This document shows, piece after piece, positions 1 to 9,277 of a stretch of DNA of 64,000 nt. The stretch comes from an uncultured Schlesneria sp. (GTDB lineage: Bacteria; Planctomycetota; Planctomycetia; Planctomycetales; Planctomycetaceae). The notes beneath the pieces were generated by a model, which was given only the letters and a program-made list of their open reading frames with translations, had not been told where the DNA came from and did no database searches. The stretch is taken from positions 62,001 to 126,000 of the forward strand of contig CAIQIR010000106.1 in the NCBI GenBank assembly GCA_903871875.1, given 5' to 3'. The position numbers and the translations under genes were made by a program. How positions within the stretch are numbered: the first letter of the stretch is position 1; each line of letters opens with the position of its first letter.

Positions 1-1062
1 GTGACGGATCATTCACGCTACAACACCGCGGTGCAACACACGCACGGCCTGTTTCTGCCATTGCTGGAATTGAATACGCAGGTCTTTATCTCGCTGTTGC
101 TTGTGATCGGCGGTTGGCGTGTGCTGCACGGAAGCAGTCAAACGAATGTCGGCGAACTGGTCGGTTTCTTTTTCATGGCGAACGTGTTTTTCTCGCCGCT
201 GACGATTCTTGGCAATCAATACAATCAGGCCATGACGGCCATGGCGGGCGCAGAACGACTGTTTGCGCTGCTGGATCTGGAACCGGAATGGAAGGATACC
301 GACGACGCCGTCGCGGTATCGGACATCGCGGGGCGGGTTGAGTTCGAGAGTGTGACGTTTGGTTATGACCCCGAACGGCCGGTCCTGCGAGAAATCAACT
401 TTGTTGCTGAACCAGGACAGACGGTCGCGCTCGTCGGTCACACTGGCAGTGGGAAAACGTCGATCATCAATTTGCTGGCCAAATTCTACCTGCCTCAAAG
501 CGGACGAATTCTGATCGACGGTCGCAACATCCAGCAGATCCAAAGCGAGTCCCTGCATCATCGTTTCGGGCTCGTGTTGCAGCAAAACTTTCTATTCCAG
601 GGGACCGTTGCTCAAAACATCCGCTTCTCGCAGCCATCGGCGACCGACGATGATTTGCGAGCGGTGTGTCGCCAACTCGATTGCCTCGACCTGATCGAAG
701 CATTGCCGCAGGGATTGGAAACCGAAGTCGGCGAACGCGGCAACCATCTGTCCCTGGGTCAGCGACAGATGATCTGTTTCGCGAGAGCCCTGTTAGCCGA
801 TCCGAAGCTGTTGATTCTCGACGAAGCGACCAGCAGTATCGACGTCAAGACCGAGCAGCGATTGCAGGCCGCTCTCTCGGTGCTTTTGAAAGGGCGGACC
901 AGCTTCGTCGTGGCGCACCGGCTCAGCACAATCCGCAATGCCGACCTGGTTCTGGTATTGGATCACGGTCGAATCATCGAACGGGGACGTCACGAGCAAC
1001 TTCTCGAGCAAAAAGGGGCCTATGCTCGCTTGTTCGAACGGTTTTCCCGGGCGGCTGGCTGA
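1..1062 (+). CDS. ABC transporter, permease-ATPase fusion (C-terminal part, cut by window edge)
   Basis: This is the end of an exporter-type ABC protein in which the membrane domain and the ATPase are one chain. The first ~85 visible residues are the last transmembrane helices of the permease, with hydrophobic runs at about 28-40 and 52-70. The nucleotide-binding domain follows: Walker A GHTGSGKTS at 146-154, signature LSLGQ at 250-254, Walker B LLILDEA at 270-276 and the H-loop histidine at 306. The signature deviates from the usual LSGGQ by one residue. The frame is open to base 1, so the true start and most of the membrane domain lie upstream. Such half-transporters work as dimers in the inner membrane and export lipids, peptides or drugs; the substrate cannot be read from this fragment. 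Confidence 0.93.
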   Translation: MTDHSRYNTAVQHTHGLFLPLLELNTQVFISLLLVIGGWRVLHGSSQTNVGELVGFFFMANVFFSPLTILGNQYNQAMTAMAGAERLFALLDLEPEWKDTDDAVAVSDIAGRVEFESVTFGYDPERPVLREINFVAEPGQTVALVGHTGSGKTSIINLLAKFYLPQSGRILIDGRNIQQIQSESLHHRFGLVLQQNFLFQGTVAQNIRFSQPSATDDDLRAVCRQLDCLDLIEALPQGLETEVGERGNHLSLGQRQMICFARALLADPKLLILDEATSSIDVKTEQRLQAALSVLLKGRTSFVVAHRLSTIRNADLVLVLDHGRIIERGRHEQLLEQKGAYARLFERFSRAAG

Positions 1063-1126
1063 GCCAAATCAGTTCGTGTGGCCTGCTGTCGAATCGCTTA
1101 CACCTTTGGGGAACAATGGACGACTT

Positions 1127-2068
1127 TCAGGCTGGGACACCGCTGTCCACTCGCTTGGTTCCGGTGACGTTGACGCCGCTGCCGATCAACAGATTGTGTT
1201 CGTAGACCCAGCGATAAAGTGGCCCCGTTTTTTCGGGAGGAAGTTCTTGCATGTCGACGAATCCCGCTGCTTGGAACCAGTCACGCAGTTCCGCCACGGT
1301 GTGATGGTATTGGTATTGAGGGGCGAACCAATCGAATGTGTCGCAGACACGGTTTTCACGATTCGGATGAGCGCTGAAATTGACGACTTTGTTGGCCGTT
1401 TTGTTGATCATTGGCAAGCCGCCTAACCAGGCACCCCACTCGCACCAGCGTTCCAGTTGTTCGGGCGCCATTTGGGTGGTGCGATTCCTCAGGGCGTCAT
1501 TGATCGATTCCTGCCACCATTGATTTCGGCGATAAAGCCACACGGAATAGCGACCGCCGGGTTTCACCATCTGGGCGACGGCATCGAAAACGGATTTGGT
1601 ATCGGCGTCGTGGTGCATCACTCCGATGGAAAACACGAAATCGAACGACGCCGGCTCAAGCGGTAATCGTTTCAGATCGGCTTGTACAAAACTGACCTCG
1701 GGCAAGTGCGAGCACAACTGCCTGGCTTTGGCAACCGCCGCACTGTGATCGGCTCCGGTCACAATGGCACCCGCTTCTCCGCAGACCTTGCTGTATCGGC
1801 CGCCGCCGCAGCCTGCGTCCAGTACCCGCAGTCCCTTCAGCGAGTCCAGGGGCATGCCGGTCTTGGCTTGAAACGTGGCTCGGTCCTCGTCGTCGTGAGC
1901 CACTTCGTATTTATTCCATTGCCGACCGAAGCTGGCCAGATGCTGATCACCGGTCAATCGGGGAATCTCGTCGACGATGGGATATGACGCGTGGCACGAC
2001 GGGCAGTCGATCTTGTCCGAGTTCAGTACGAATGGCGATCCGCACGTGGGACAGCGCAGCGAGGGCAA
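1127..2068 (-). CDS. Class I SAM-dependent methyltransferase with N-terminal zinc ribbon
   Basis: 313 residues. The N-terminus carries two CxxC pairs (C6/C9 and C22/C25), a Trm112-like zinc ribbon often found in front of methyltransferases. SAM-binding motif I is VLDAGCGGG at 82-90, and VMHHD follows in the position of the post-motif region, with a KPGG turn typical of the fold. The family moves a methyl group from S-adenosylmethionine to a small molecule or macromolecule; the substrate is not evident. The C-terminal third (tryptophan-rich, about 175-300) resembles the extension seen in UbiE/COQ5-like and sugar-pathway methyltransferases, but this is only an impression. It is convergent with the ABC gene and close to the next minus-strand gene, so co-transcription with that gene is possible. 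Confidence 0.85.
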   Translation of the reverse strand: MPSLRCPTCGSPFVLNSDKIDCPSCHASYPIVDEIPRLTGDQHLASFGRQWNKYEVAHDDEDRATFQAKTGMPLDSLKGLRVLDAGCGGGRYSKVCGEAGAIVTGADHSAAVAKARQLCSHLPEVSFVQADLKRLPLEPASFDFVFSIGVMHHDADTKSVFDAVAQMVKPGGRYSVWLYRRNQWWQESINDALRNRTTQMAPEQLERWCEWGAWLGGLPMINKTANKVVNFSAHPNRENRVCDTFDWFAPQYQYHHTVAELRDWFQAAGFVDMQELPPEKTGPLYRWVYEHNLLIGSGVNVTGTKRVDSGVPA

Positions 2069-2104
2069 CAGATTTTGCAGTGAGATGATCGAGTCCTTTG
2101 CTGG

Positions 2105-3283
2105 TCATTTCTGGGGAGCGGTCGCTTTTTGGGGCTTGAGTTTCACCGTCGTGCGATCGAATTGAAACTCTAACCCGGCGGGGCCAAGCAGATCCTGGAA
2201 AAACTCGCTGGCGGGTTTGTTTTTTGCGTCGAGTTCAATCGTCTGCTCCAGATCGATTCCGGCCGCCTTCAGTTCGTCTCTGTCATACTCGAATCGAATA
2301 TCGGATTCTTCCAGTTTCTTCATGACGGCGATGATGGGAACCCGCTGATTTGCACTGAACGTGAATCGTCGTTTTGCGACAGGTTGCAGCGGATCAATCC
2401 TGACGGGACGTTTGGATGCCACACCCGAGATCAAGCTTGAGACCGCTTCGTGGTCTTCCAGGAAACCTCTGACAATGATCTCTGAATTGGAAACCTTCGC
2501 ATCCAACTCGGGAAACCGCTGGTGGATCAGTGCGAGCGATTCGGTGAGGTTCTGCTTGGGATGATATCTTCGCTCGAGCGAGACCGACGTCGGAATCGGA
2601 ATCAACTCAATCGACATTCCCGATTCCCTCCAGCGGAATGTGAGATCGAATTGAATGAGAACGAGTGACAGCGCTTCGGGCAGCGTCACCTCGGGCAAGA
2701 TCGTCGTGACCCACAAATCGTGAGGGATGATCGTATCATTGGAAATTGGCAGCCGGGATTCGTTCGAGATCTTGTTCAGAATCTCGCGCGGGGTATCGAG
2801 ATCGTGCCATTCGATCGTCCGACGCCGTTGCAATTCGGCCCGACGCCGCTCGGGGATTTTCGTTTCTTCCGCTTGCAGCTCGAGACGGCGGAGTTCGATC
2901 AGCGTTCGCAACCGCCGCGCGGCCGATTTTGGCCCTAAATAGACAACGTTTTCGGGTAAGCTGAGATCCGCGTCCACTAACTGGGCGATTTTTGTCAGGC
3001 CCCCGTCGAGCGGGACGTTTGTCACGTTGACGGGGAATTCGGCAGACGAATCCAGCCGGCGATCGAGTACACAGGCAATTCGCCGATCAGTTGACACTTG
3101 GGTCAGCATCGTCCGCAGTTCTTCCCGCGACCAACTTGCGGAAAACGGCTTTTCAAGTTCACGGCGAAACGATTCACCCGTCAGCCAGCTGACAGGCCGC
3201 AGCTCTTCAGACCTGATTTCCCGCTGGAAAAACGGGCCAATCAGGATTGCCGTGACAACCGTGATGGTCCGCAGAATTCGCAT
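2105..3283 (-). CDS. Exported protein with STN/secretin-N-like repeats
   Basis: Unnamed planctomycete exported protein, 392 residues from the chosen ATG. The open frame extends 22 codons further upstream, but the internal ATG gives a hydrophobic signal segment (TITVVTAILIGPFF) and is preferred. The mature part contains repeated beta-alpha units such as 'DTPREILNKIS...LPIS' and 'NQRVPIIAVMKKLEESDIRF', which look like STN/secretin N-domain modules of outer-membrane secretin or TonB-receptor systems. No secretin pore domain follows. I infer a periplasmic protein of unknown role. A central stretch rich in Arg and Glu (about 125-150) may be helical. No clear Shine-Dalgarno sequence is visible. Residue-level domain limits are approximate. 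Confidence 0.7.
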   Translation of the reverse strand: MRILRTITVVTAILIGPFFQREIRSEELRPVSWLTGESFRRELEKPFSASWSREELRTMLTQVSTDRRIACVLDRRLDSSAEFPVNVTNVPLDGGLTKIAQLVDADLSLPENVVYLGPKSAARRLRTLIELRRLELQAEETKIPERRRAELQRRRTIEWHDLDTPREILNKISNESRLPISNDTIIPHDLWVTTILPEVTLPEALSLVLIQFDLTFRWRESGMSIELIPIPTSVSLERRYHPKQNLTESLALIHQRFPELDAKVSNSEIIVRGFLEDHEAVSSLISGVASKRPVRIDPLQPVAKRRFTFSANQRVPIIAVMKKLEESDIRFEYDRDELKAAGIDLEQTIELDAKNKPASEFFQDLLGPAGLEFQFDRTTVKLKPQKATAPQK

Positions 3284-3568
3284 ATCGCTGAGAATTGTCA
3301 CCGTCAATCTCCGGTTAACTCGACGCGAATTCGTCGTGGAAAACCCCAAATATCGTTGCTACTATTCTTAAGAGACGTCCCATCCCATGTCCACCAGCGA
3401 AAATCGTTGAGTTCCAGGAAGCTGCTCTTTGTTCGTCGAACGAGCAGACGACTGACTTTCTGTAACAATATCTCGTTGGGTGAATCGTTTGAATCGTCAT
3501 TCGTTCGAGTTTGTCGAGACCGGCGTTTTCCATCTCCGTGAACTTTCCCTTTAAGAGCCCGTGCCATC

Positions 3569-5560
3569 ATGCTTCCGACTCATGCCGTCGGCATCGACTT
3601 GGGAACGACGTATTCGTGTCTCGCCTATTTGAACGAGCATGGCGAACCGATTTCGATCCCGAACAAAGATGGCGAACTCTCGACCCCTTCCGTCGTCTTG
3701 TTCGACGGAAAAGAGATCATTGTCGGTACCGAGGCGATGCGGAACTCTATCCGACATCCGGATCGCGTCGTCGTCCACGCCAAGCGATACATGGGAAATC
3801 TGGCGCACCGCTGGAAGATTGGTGGGAAAAGCTATTCGCCGGTCGATATCAGCACGTTCATTCTCAAGTCGATGCTCGACAACGCCCGCGACAAAATTGG
3901 TTCCGTCGAACGAGCCGTCATCACGGTGCCCGCACAATTCAGCGATATTCAGCGACAGGCGACGGCCGAGGCGGGCAAACGTGCCGGGTTGAAACATGTC
4001 GACATCATCAACGAACCGGTCGCGGCCGCGTTGTGTTTCGTACTGGGGACGGAAGGGATCTGGTTTACGGAGCTGGCCACAGCGCAAACCGTGATGGTTG
4101 TTGACCTGGGAGGTGGTACGTTCGATCTGTCGCTGGTCAAATACCAGAAAAACGAAGTGAGCGTCATGGCCAGTGGGGGGGATCTTCATCTGGGAGGCCT
4201 GGACTGGAACAAGGCTCTCGAAACGGCCATCGGCAAGCAGTTCCAGAAAGAATTTGGTGTCGATCCGATGAAGGATCGGGAAAGTGCTCAGGCGCTCGCA
4301 CTGGAAGCCGAACAGACCAAACGCAGCCTTTCCGTGCGGCCCAAGGCGGCCCTAACGGTCGCTGCGGGCGGCCATCGAAAGACCTATCAGGTTGAATTGG
4401 AACAGTTTGAAAGATTGACCAAAGAATTGGTTGATCGCATGGAGCAGCTGACGCTGGGATTGCTTGAAGAACGAAAAATGGGTTGGGCCAAGATCGATGT
4501 CGTGCTGACGACGGGTGGTTCGTCACGCATGCCGATGGTCCGATCGATGTTGAAACGACTGAGCGGTCGTACGTTGAACACGTCTCTTTCGCCCGACCAG
4601 TCGATCGCGCACGGTGCGACTTACTACGCGGGAATGTTGCTGACGAACAGCAAATTTGCGAAGTCGATTCTCCAACCGGCCGCCGCCGCCAGATTGGCTC
4701 AGTTCAAACAGAAAAGCGTCAACGCCCGAGCCTTGGGAATTCTGATTCGCGATGCGGATCTGACGAAACGAATTCCTCATTATATTTTGCCGGCGCATAC
4801 GCAGCTGCCGGCGGCCGTTTCGCAAATCTATGGAACGGTTCAGCCCAATCAGCGACGGGTGCGGCTGCGAATCGTGGAAAGCGGAACCGCAGCGGATTCC
4901 AGTTACGTGGAACTGGGGATTTGCCAGATTGAACCGCTGCCAGAGAACCTGCCGGCGGAAACCGAGATTGAAGTCACCATCACCTATGATGAACAAGCCC
5001 GTGTCCATGTGGCGGCCAAAGTCCTGGCAACGGGCCAAGAAGCCCGTACAGAGATTATTCGTCCGGAAAATCTGGTGGTCAGTGCGTTGACGGAAGGAAC
5101 CGACGCGGACGATGTCCAAGTGAAATCGGCACCTTCGATGCTTGCCGTTCCGGCCGAAGGGTCGAGTTCCGACTCGTTGTCCACCTCGCTGCCTTCGCGG
5201 CCTGTCAAACCGAATCTTCCCGCCAAACCTGTGGCGAAAGTGAAGTCCCTGGAACCTGCCAAGCCCGCTGCGGCGAAGTCGTTGCAGCTGGAGGATTCCA
5301 TCAAGCCGATTCCACTCTGTAATTCCTGTGGTGAACCAGTCGATGTGCGCGGACAATGCCCTCATTGTGAAGCGAAACCTCGGACCACAAAATCGGGGGT
5401 AGCGGCAGGCAAGGCGAGTTCGCCGATCAAGCCTAAGCTCAAGACGCCGCCCGCTTCGTCGAATGCCACTCAGCCACCGCCCCTCAAAGGCAAAGCTCCT
5501 GAAGCGTCTGTCGCCCGTGAGGCGGATGACAGCGAGTTCTGGCGGACGTTAGGCCAATAG
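3569..5560 (+). CDS. Atypical Hsp70/DnaK-family protein with C-terminal zinc ribbon
   Basis: 663 residues. The actin-like ATPase domain is intact: phosphate-1 loop GIDLGTTYS (8-16), VPAQF (120-124), INEPVAAAL (147-155), phosphate-2 loop VVDLGGGTFDLSLV (177-190) and the adenosine motif TTGGSSRMP (314-322). After residue ~385 the chain leaves the DnaK pattern: a shortened beta-sandwich-like region (390-500), a Pro/Lys/Ala-rich linker, then a zinc ribbon with C584/C587 and C597/C600, and a disordered tail. The EEVD-like DnaK tail is missing. Planctomycetes carry several such DnaK paralogues; they are presumed ATP-driven chaperones or regulatory ATPases of the cytoplasm. No dnaJ or grpE is adjacent, so it is not the main heat-shock operon. 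Confidence 0.88.
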   Translation: MLPTHAVGIDLGTTYSCLAYLNEHGEPISIPNKDGELSTPSVVLFDGKEIIVGTEAMRNSIRHPDRVVVHAKRYMGNLAHRWKIGGKSYSPVDISTFILKSMLDNARDKIGSVERAVITVPAQFSDIQRQATAEAGKRAGLKHVDIINEPVAAALCFVLGTEGIWFTELATAQTVMVVDLGGGTFDLSLVKYQKNEVSVMASGGDLHLGGLDWNKALETAIGKQFQKEFGVDPMKDRESAQALALEAEQTKRSLSVRPKAALTVAAGGHRKTYQVELEQFERLTKELVDRMEQLTLGLLEERKMGWAKIDVVLTTGGSSRMPMVRSMLKRLSGRTLNTSLSPDQSIAHGATYYAGMLLTNSKFAKSILQPAAAARLAQFKQKSVNARALGILIRDADLTKRIPHYILPAHTQLPAAVSQIYGTVQPNQRRVRLRIVESGTAADSSYVELGICQIEPLPENLPAETEIEVTITYDEQARVHVAAKVLATGQEARTEIIRPENLVVSALTEGTDADDVQVKSAPSMLAVPAEGSSSDSLSTSLPSRPVKPNLPAKPVAKVKSLEPAKPAAAKSLQLEDSIKPIPLCNSCGEPVDVRGQCPHCEAKPRTTKSGVAAGKASSPIKPKLKTPPASSNATQPPPLKGKAPEASVAREADDSEFWRTLGQ

Positions 5561-5590
5561 ACGTTCATCCCGTCCGTCTCCATGAACGTC
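5560..5590 (+). terminator. Hairpin directly after the Hsp70-like gene
   Basis: Perfect 9-bp stem GACGTTCAT / ATGAACGTC with a 13-base loop, starting at the last base of the stop codon. There is no T-tract, so it may end transcription weakly or protect the 3' end of the mRNA. Confidence 0.4.
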
Positions 5591-5749
5591 GATGATCACG
5601 CCTGACAATCACGGAAGTTGAGCGGATGACTTCTGTATCGGATCCTGATCGGGTCCAATACGACGGACGGTGGCTCGCATTGGCGCGTCGGTGAGGTCGA
5701 AATCATGCGAGTGGCCAAGTTCGACGTCGCTCTTTCACGAGGTCAACCG

Positions 5750-7183
5750 ATGTGCAATTTCCGACAACGAGTTTGGTACGCGGTGTTGGTGGGGATGGCT
5801 TTGCACCCGCTCTCTGCAGCGGAGCCAGAAGATCCCGATCCCGCGTATTATCACACGGGAGAATTGGCCGGCTCGCTCCGCTCCCTCGATCCCCTACCAC
5901 TCTTCGACGCCGATCCCCAGCAGCTTTGGAATCGATTGTTTGCCGCAGTCGCGATTCGCCAAAGCAATCTGCCTTCCAAGCGTGGTGGAACTGCCATGCC
6001 TCGCGTCGAAGGCGGCGACACGATCGAATTCCTGGCCTGGCCGGGGACGACCTATTGGGACGAGCCTGCAACGGTCGCGCCTTTGGAAGGCTTGCTGGAT
6101 CAGTTTCTCGATCAACATGGCGAACAGCTTTCGACCGATCCGCTACGAAGGGTGATGTTACAACGCGATCTTTGGGCGGCGTTTGATTTCTTGATCGGCC
6201 AGAACATCGTGCGTCGCGGTGATTTGCAGGTCCGTCAGCGCCGGACGCAGTTATGTCGGCGGCTGGCCCTGGTGATGCAGGCATTGGCTCTGCCAGCTGA
6301 GACACTGGCAAAACTTCCCGATAACTATGCACTGGCTGTTCAGTCGGGACGATTTTCTCCGACGCATGAATTCGATCCTCGTCGCGACTATCTGCCACCT
6401 CGCATCCTTTCCGATGCCGAGGAATGGCAAGAGCTCGATTTCTATCAGCCCAAACTGAGCGAAGATATCGAACGCCGTTTCGTTTTCTTGCACACTTACG
6501 CTTTTCGCGGCCGGTCGTACTTCCGTGTGTTCTACCGCTTTCCAGAAGGACGACGACAACTGGAAGACTATTTGCAACAAGTCGACGCAGTGGGGATCGA
6601 CTGGCGTGCCAGTGGTCAGCATGGAAGCATGACACTGAAATCCGATGCCCCGCAGATTCCCGCAGGGACGGAAGTCGCTTTATTGCAGTTTCTGATCGCT
6701 CTCGATCCGAATCTCAAGCCGGTTCCGACATCGCTGGTCGAGTCGGTTCGTGTGATCGTGCATAAGGGAGTTGACGGGAAGCGAGATCCCACGACGAACA
6801 CGGGATTGGGCATGAATGTGGCGAAATACACACTCAAACGACGTCTGGCGTTTGACGGAATGAAATTTGGTGGACTACATCGTGAACCCGACGATCTGCC
6901 AGTTTATCGCCTCCTCTTTGAAAGTGAGAATGCTGGCGATTGGGGACCGCGGGGACGTTTCTTTGAACTCGCCGCCGAGTGTCGATCGTGTCACGCCGGT
7001 AATGGGCAATCAGGAGTCCATTCGATTCCATCGCTCGTGAATTCAGGAGGCATCCACTCAGGAGCTCAATTGGGCGTCGTCCACACCCTGGCCGCCGGGA
7101 CACCCAGTCCTCATCCCGCGCGGACGGTCAAATGGAAGACGGCCGACGAAACCTATCGTCGTCTGATTGAATTTCTGGAATAA
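5750..7183 (+). CDS. Exported protein with a single CxxCH heme-type motif
   Basis: About 477 residues from ATG 5750, which has GAGG seven bases upstream and gives a good signal peptide (VWYAVLVGMALHPLSAA). An in-frame ATG at 5705 also has GAGG in place, but would put 15 residues in front of the signal. The mature protein is mixed alpha/beta without a family I recognise. Near the C-terminus it has CRSCH (codons at 6980-6994), the pattern that binds c-type heme covalently, followed by a Gly/Ser/His-rich stretch. I infer a periplasmic protein, possibly a monoheme cytochrome-like redox protein. One CxxCH in ~480 residues is weak evidence for heme. It stands alone between the Hsp70-like gene and convergent genes. 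Confidence 0.72.
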   Translation: MCNFRQRVWYAVLVGMALHPLSAAEPEDPDPAYYHTGELAGSLRSLDPLPLFDADPQQLWNRLFAAVAIRQSNLPSKRGGTAMPRVEGGDTIEFLAWPGTTYWDEPATVAPLEGLLDQFLDQHGEQLSTDPLRRVMLQRDLWAAFDFLIGQNIVRRGDLQVRQRRTQLCRRLALVMQALALPAETLAKLPDNYALAVQSGRFSPTHEFDPRRDYLPPRILSDAEEWQELDFYQPKLSEDIERRFVFLHTYAFRGRSYFRVFYRFPEGRRQLEDYLQQVDAVGIDWRASGQHGSMTLKSDAPQIPAGTEVALLQFLIALDPNLKPVPTSLVESVRVIVHKGVDGKRDPTTNTGLGMNVAKYTLKRRLAFDGMKFGGLHREPDDLPVYRLLFESENAGDWGPRGRFFELAAECRSCHAGNGQSGVHSIPSLVNSGGIHSGAQLGVVHTLAAGTPSPHPARTVKWKTADETYRRLIEFLE

Positions 7184-7323
7184 GCAACCAATCCGGCGAA
7201 TCGGATGTTCCAACGGGCGGCCAACGTCCGCCGTGAGATTCCGCGACTGTCAGCGCGCGAGCCGATCTTGGCTGGGTTGGACGGCATCGGGGACTGGGCG
7301 GCATCGTTCGCGTCACTGCGAAA

Positions 7324-7359
7324 AAATCTGACTCCCGCGCGCAACGGGAATTCAGATTT
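7324..7359 (-). terminator. Rho-independent terminator of the nitroreductase gene
   Basis: Imperfect stem (AAATCTGA and TCCCG arms with a small internal loop, 7-base loop). Read on the minus strand it ends in six T's (bases 7321-7326), just beyond the stop at 7373. It may also help to stop plus-strand readthrough from the gene ending at 7183. Confidence 0.72.
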
Positions 7360-7372
7360 GCGAACGTAAGGG

Positions 7373-7981
7373 CTATTTCACGATATTCGACGTCGCTCCG
7401 AACTCACCACTGAAAACGAATTCCGTCAGCGATTTCCGTGTTCGTGGTGCCAGGTCACGATCGCGAAACGCATCTGGCAACGCCTTGGGATCCGCGGCAT
7501 ATCCGAACGCCAAGCCGGTTAAGGGCTGGACGCCTTCTGGAATGTGGTAGATCTCGCGGGCCTTCTCAGGCAGAATGCCAATCATCTGGTGGACGAAGAT
7601 CCCCCGGGAACTGGCTTCCACCGTCAACGTCGCACTAGCCAATCCCAGATCATGGAGCGCGGCCGAATTCGGCTTGCCATTGCGAGAGAACCGTAGGTTC
7701 GTACAACCGATTGCCAGTACCGGTGCCGCCTTGGCCCAGCCCTGGTTACCTTCCACAAGACACGAGAGTAGCAGTTCAAATTCTTGCGGTTGCGCCTTGG
7801 TGGCGACGATGTAGGCCCACGGCTGTTCGTTATATGACGAGGCGGCCCAGCGAGCGGCTTCGAAGATCGAACGCAAATCGCTATCGGACACGGGGCGGTC
7901 CTCAAAGGCGTAAGGGCTCCATCGTTTTGCCACCAGTTCATGGATCGGATGATCGGGAGTTGCCTGCTTCGGCACGTTCAT
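7373..7981 (-). CDS. Nitroreductase-family oxidoreductase
   Basis: 202 residues, typical for the FMN-dependent nitroreductase fold. Near the N-terminus it has RWSPYAFEDRPV, the usual 'R-S-R-F/Y' FMN phosphate-binding start, then the helix AARWAASSYNEQPW, which matches the conserved 'A.W.APS..N.QPW' stretch at the dimer interface. The C-terminal half has the expected LASATLTVEASSRGIFVHQM and the 'P.G..P...IAFGY' pattern. These dimeric cytoplasmic enzymes reduce nitro groups, quinones or enones with NAD(P)H. The physiological substrate is unknown. It is transcribed alone and followed by its own terminator. Confidence 0.88.
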   Translation of the reverse strand: MNVPKQATPDHPIHELVAKRWSPYAFEDRPVSDSDLRSIFEAARWAASSYNEQPWAYIVATKAQPQEFELLLSCLVEGNQGWAKAAPVLAIGCTNLRFSRNGKPNSAALHDLGLASATLTVEASSRGIFVHQMIGILPEKAREIYHIPEGVQPLTGLAFGYAADPKALPDAFRDRDLAPRTRKSLTEFVFSGEFGATSNIVK

Positions 7982-8233
7982 CTCTGCTTCCTTTTTGATT
8001 GATGACTGCGGCGAATCTTCATTCCTTGTAACTCGGGAGGGTCTCAGTATTGATATGAGGAGCCAAACAATTCAATCGGGATTTGGCTGGTTATCTCCAC
8101 AAAACCGAAAACTGATTGATCAACAGTGCGGTGCCGTTCTCTGGTGGACCAAATCTCCGCCGACCGACCCCGAACCGTGAGTGATGCGCCGGAGTCACCG
8201 CACACAGCAATCAAGGTCCGAGGCGAAACGATC

Positions 8234-8776
8234 TTATTGAAAATCCACTGGTGATTGCTCTGAATTCAGAAGAGAAAATAACACGCCATCGTGTCGTCGG
8301 TCGTTCAACTGAAATCGTTGTCGCAAAATCCCTTCTCGGGTTGCTCCCAGCTTTTCCGCAACCCGCAGGCTGGGCCGATTTTCGACGGAAATCACAAGCT
8401 CCAGTCGGTGAAGCTTTGCTTGTTTGAAGGCCCAGTCCGAGATCTGCAGCATCGCTGCTGTCGCAATCCCCTGATTCGTGGCGGATGACCGTACCCAATA
8501 GCCAGACTCTGCCACACTGTTGATCAAATCAAGGCGATGAATTCCGCAGCTGCCCAATATCTGGTCTCTGTCGTCCACAATGACGAAGGACCGTTCTTGC
8601 AAGCGGTCGGCAACCTCGCACTGACTCGCCACCCATTGTTGCGTCTCGCGCCGTGAATAACTCTCGTGGCACCAGGGCATCCAGCGTGAGAGTTCCGCAT
8701 GGGATTCGATGATGGCATCAAAGATGGCATCGACATCGTTTGTCCGATACGGTCGTAGTCGTATTGGCTTCGTCAT
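8234..8776 (-). CDS. GNAT-family N-acetyltransferase (RimJ/RimL-like)
   Basis: 180 residues from ATG 8776, which is preceded on its strand by an AAAGGA-type ribosome binding site. The frame continues 25 codons upstream with unlikely sequence. The protein starts TKPIRLRPYRTND, the usual beta-1 of RimJ/RimL-type acetyltransferases. It contains the acetyl-CoA pyrophosphate-binding turn (NQGIATAAM, in place of Q/RxxGxG/A) and the C-terminal ENRPSLRVAEKLG helix. It transfers acetyl from acetyl-CoA to an amine, for example a protein N-terminus or a small molecule; the acceptor is not evident. It lies next to the nitroreductase on the same strand but 250 bases away, so it is probably a separate unit. 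Confidence 0.86.
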   Translation of the reverse strand: MTKPIRLRPYRTNDVDAIFDAIIESHAELSRWMPWCHESYSRRETQQWVASQCEVADRLQERSFVIVDDRDQILGSCGIHRLDLINSVAESGYWVRSSATNQGIATAAMLQISDWAFKQAKLHRLELVISVENRPSLRVAEKLGATREGILRQRFQLNDRRHDGVLFSLLNSEQSPVDFQ

Positions 8777-9277
8777 TGCGTTCCTTTCCTCGAGCAGCGG
8801 CCAAACTCGCGGAGTCGGCGGCCTGGAGCGGCTGGCGGCCGCGACACACATTCCGCGGGGCCGACAAGGTCCTGGGGCGAAATGAGATCCGTCAGATTCG
8901 TTGATTCACGTAAGCAACAACGACGTTTCGGTCCCCTCTCCCTCGAATTCAGACGCCGGCCCCTCCTCTTTCGTTGTAGGGCTAATCCGTCGCAGACAGT
9001 GCCGCGAACAAAAAAGTTCGCCGCCAGTCGAAGGTCTTTTTTGCTTTTTGGTTTGCGTCATTCTCCGAACCACAATCGAGTGACGCCAGTACTCTTTGCG
9101 GGTCTGTTGACACAGAAAAAAAGGCTCTTCCGTCGGAATCGCCAGAGCGAGGCTTGTGTCAATATGACGATTTTTAAAATTAAGTATTGTAGTGTGACAA
9201 ATAGTATTGACGCTTTAGGTCGTTTTCGTATCATAATATCAAACAGGAGTTGTCAGGGCTCGAGGAGGAGAGGTCAG
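8777..9277. other. Intergenic region, 501 bases, with an AT-rich promoter segment
   Basis: No convincing gene. The last 120 bases are far more AT-rich than the surroundings and hold the promoter described separately. An inverted pair GTCAATA (9158-9164) / TATTGAC (9205-9211) flanks the AT-rich core. A plus-strand frame stays open through the region but shows no start or family features. Confidence 0.5.
9207..9234 (+). promoter_or_regulatory. Candidate sigma70-type promoter
   Basis: A -35 box TTGACG (9207-9212), 16-base spacer and -10 box TATCAT (9229-9234). CATAAT at 9232-9237 is an alternative -10 with a 19-base spacer. It lies in an AT-rich segment 45 bases upstream of the strong ribosome binding site at 9262-9273. 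Confidence 0.5.

Noticed and set aside
9107-9112. Perfect TTGACA as a -35 box
   Set aside because: No acceptable -10 sequence lies 16-18 bases downstream.
8882-9277. Upstream extension of the 217-codon ORF (open from 8882)
   Set aside because: No start or ribosome site, and it runs through the promoter; only the part from 9278 is kept as a possible gene.
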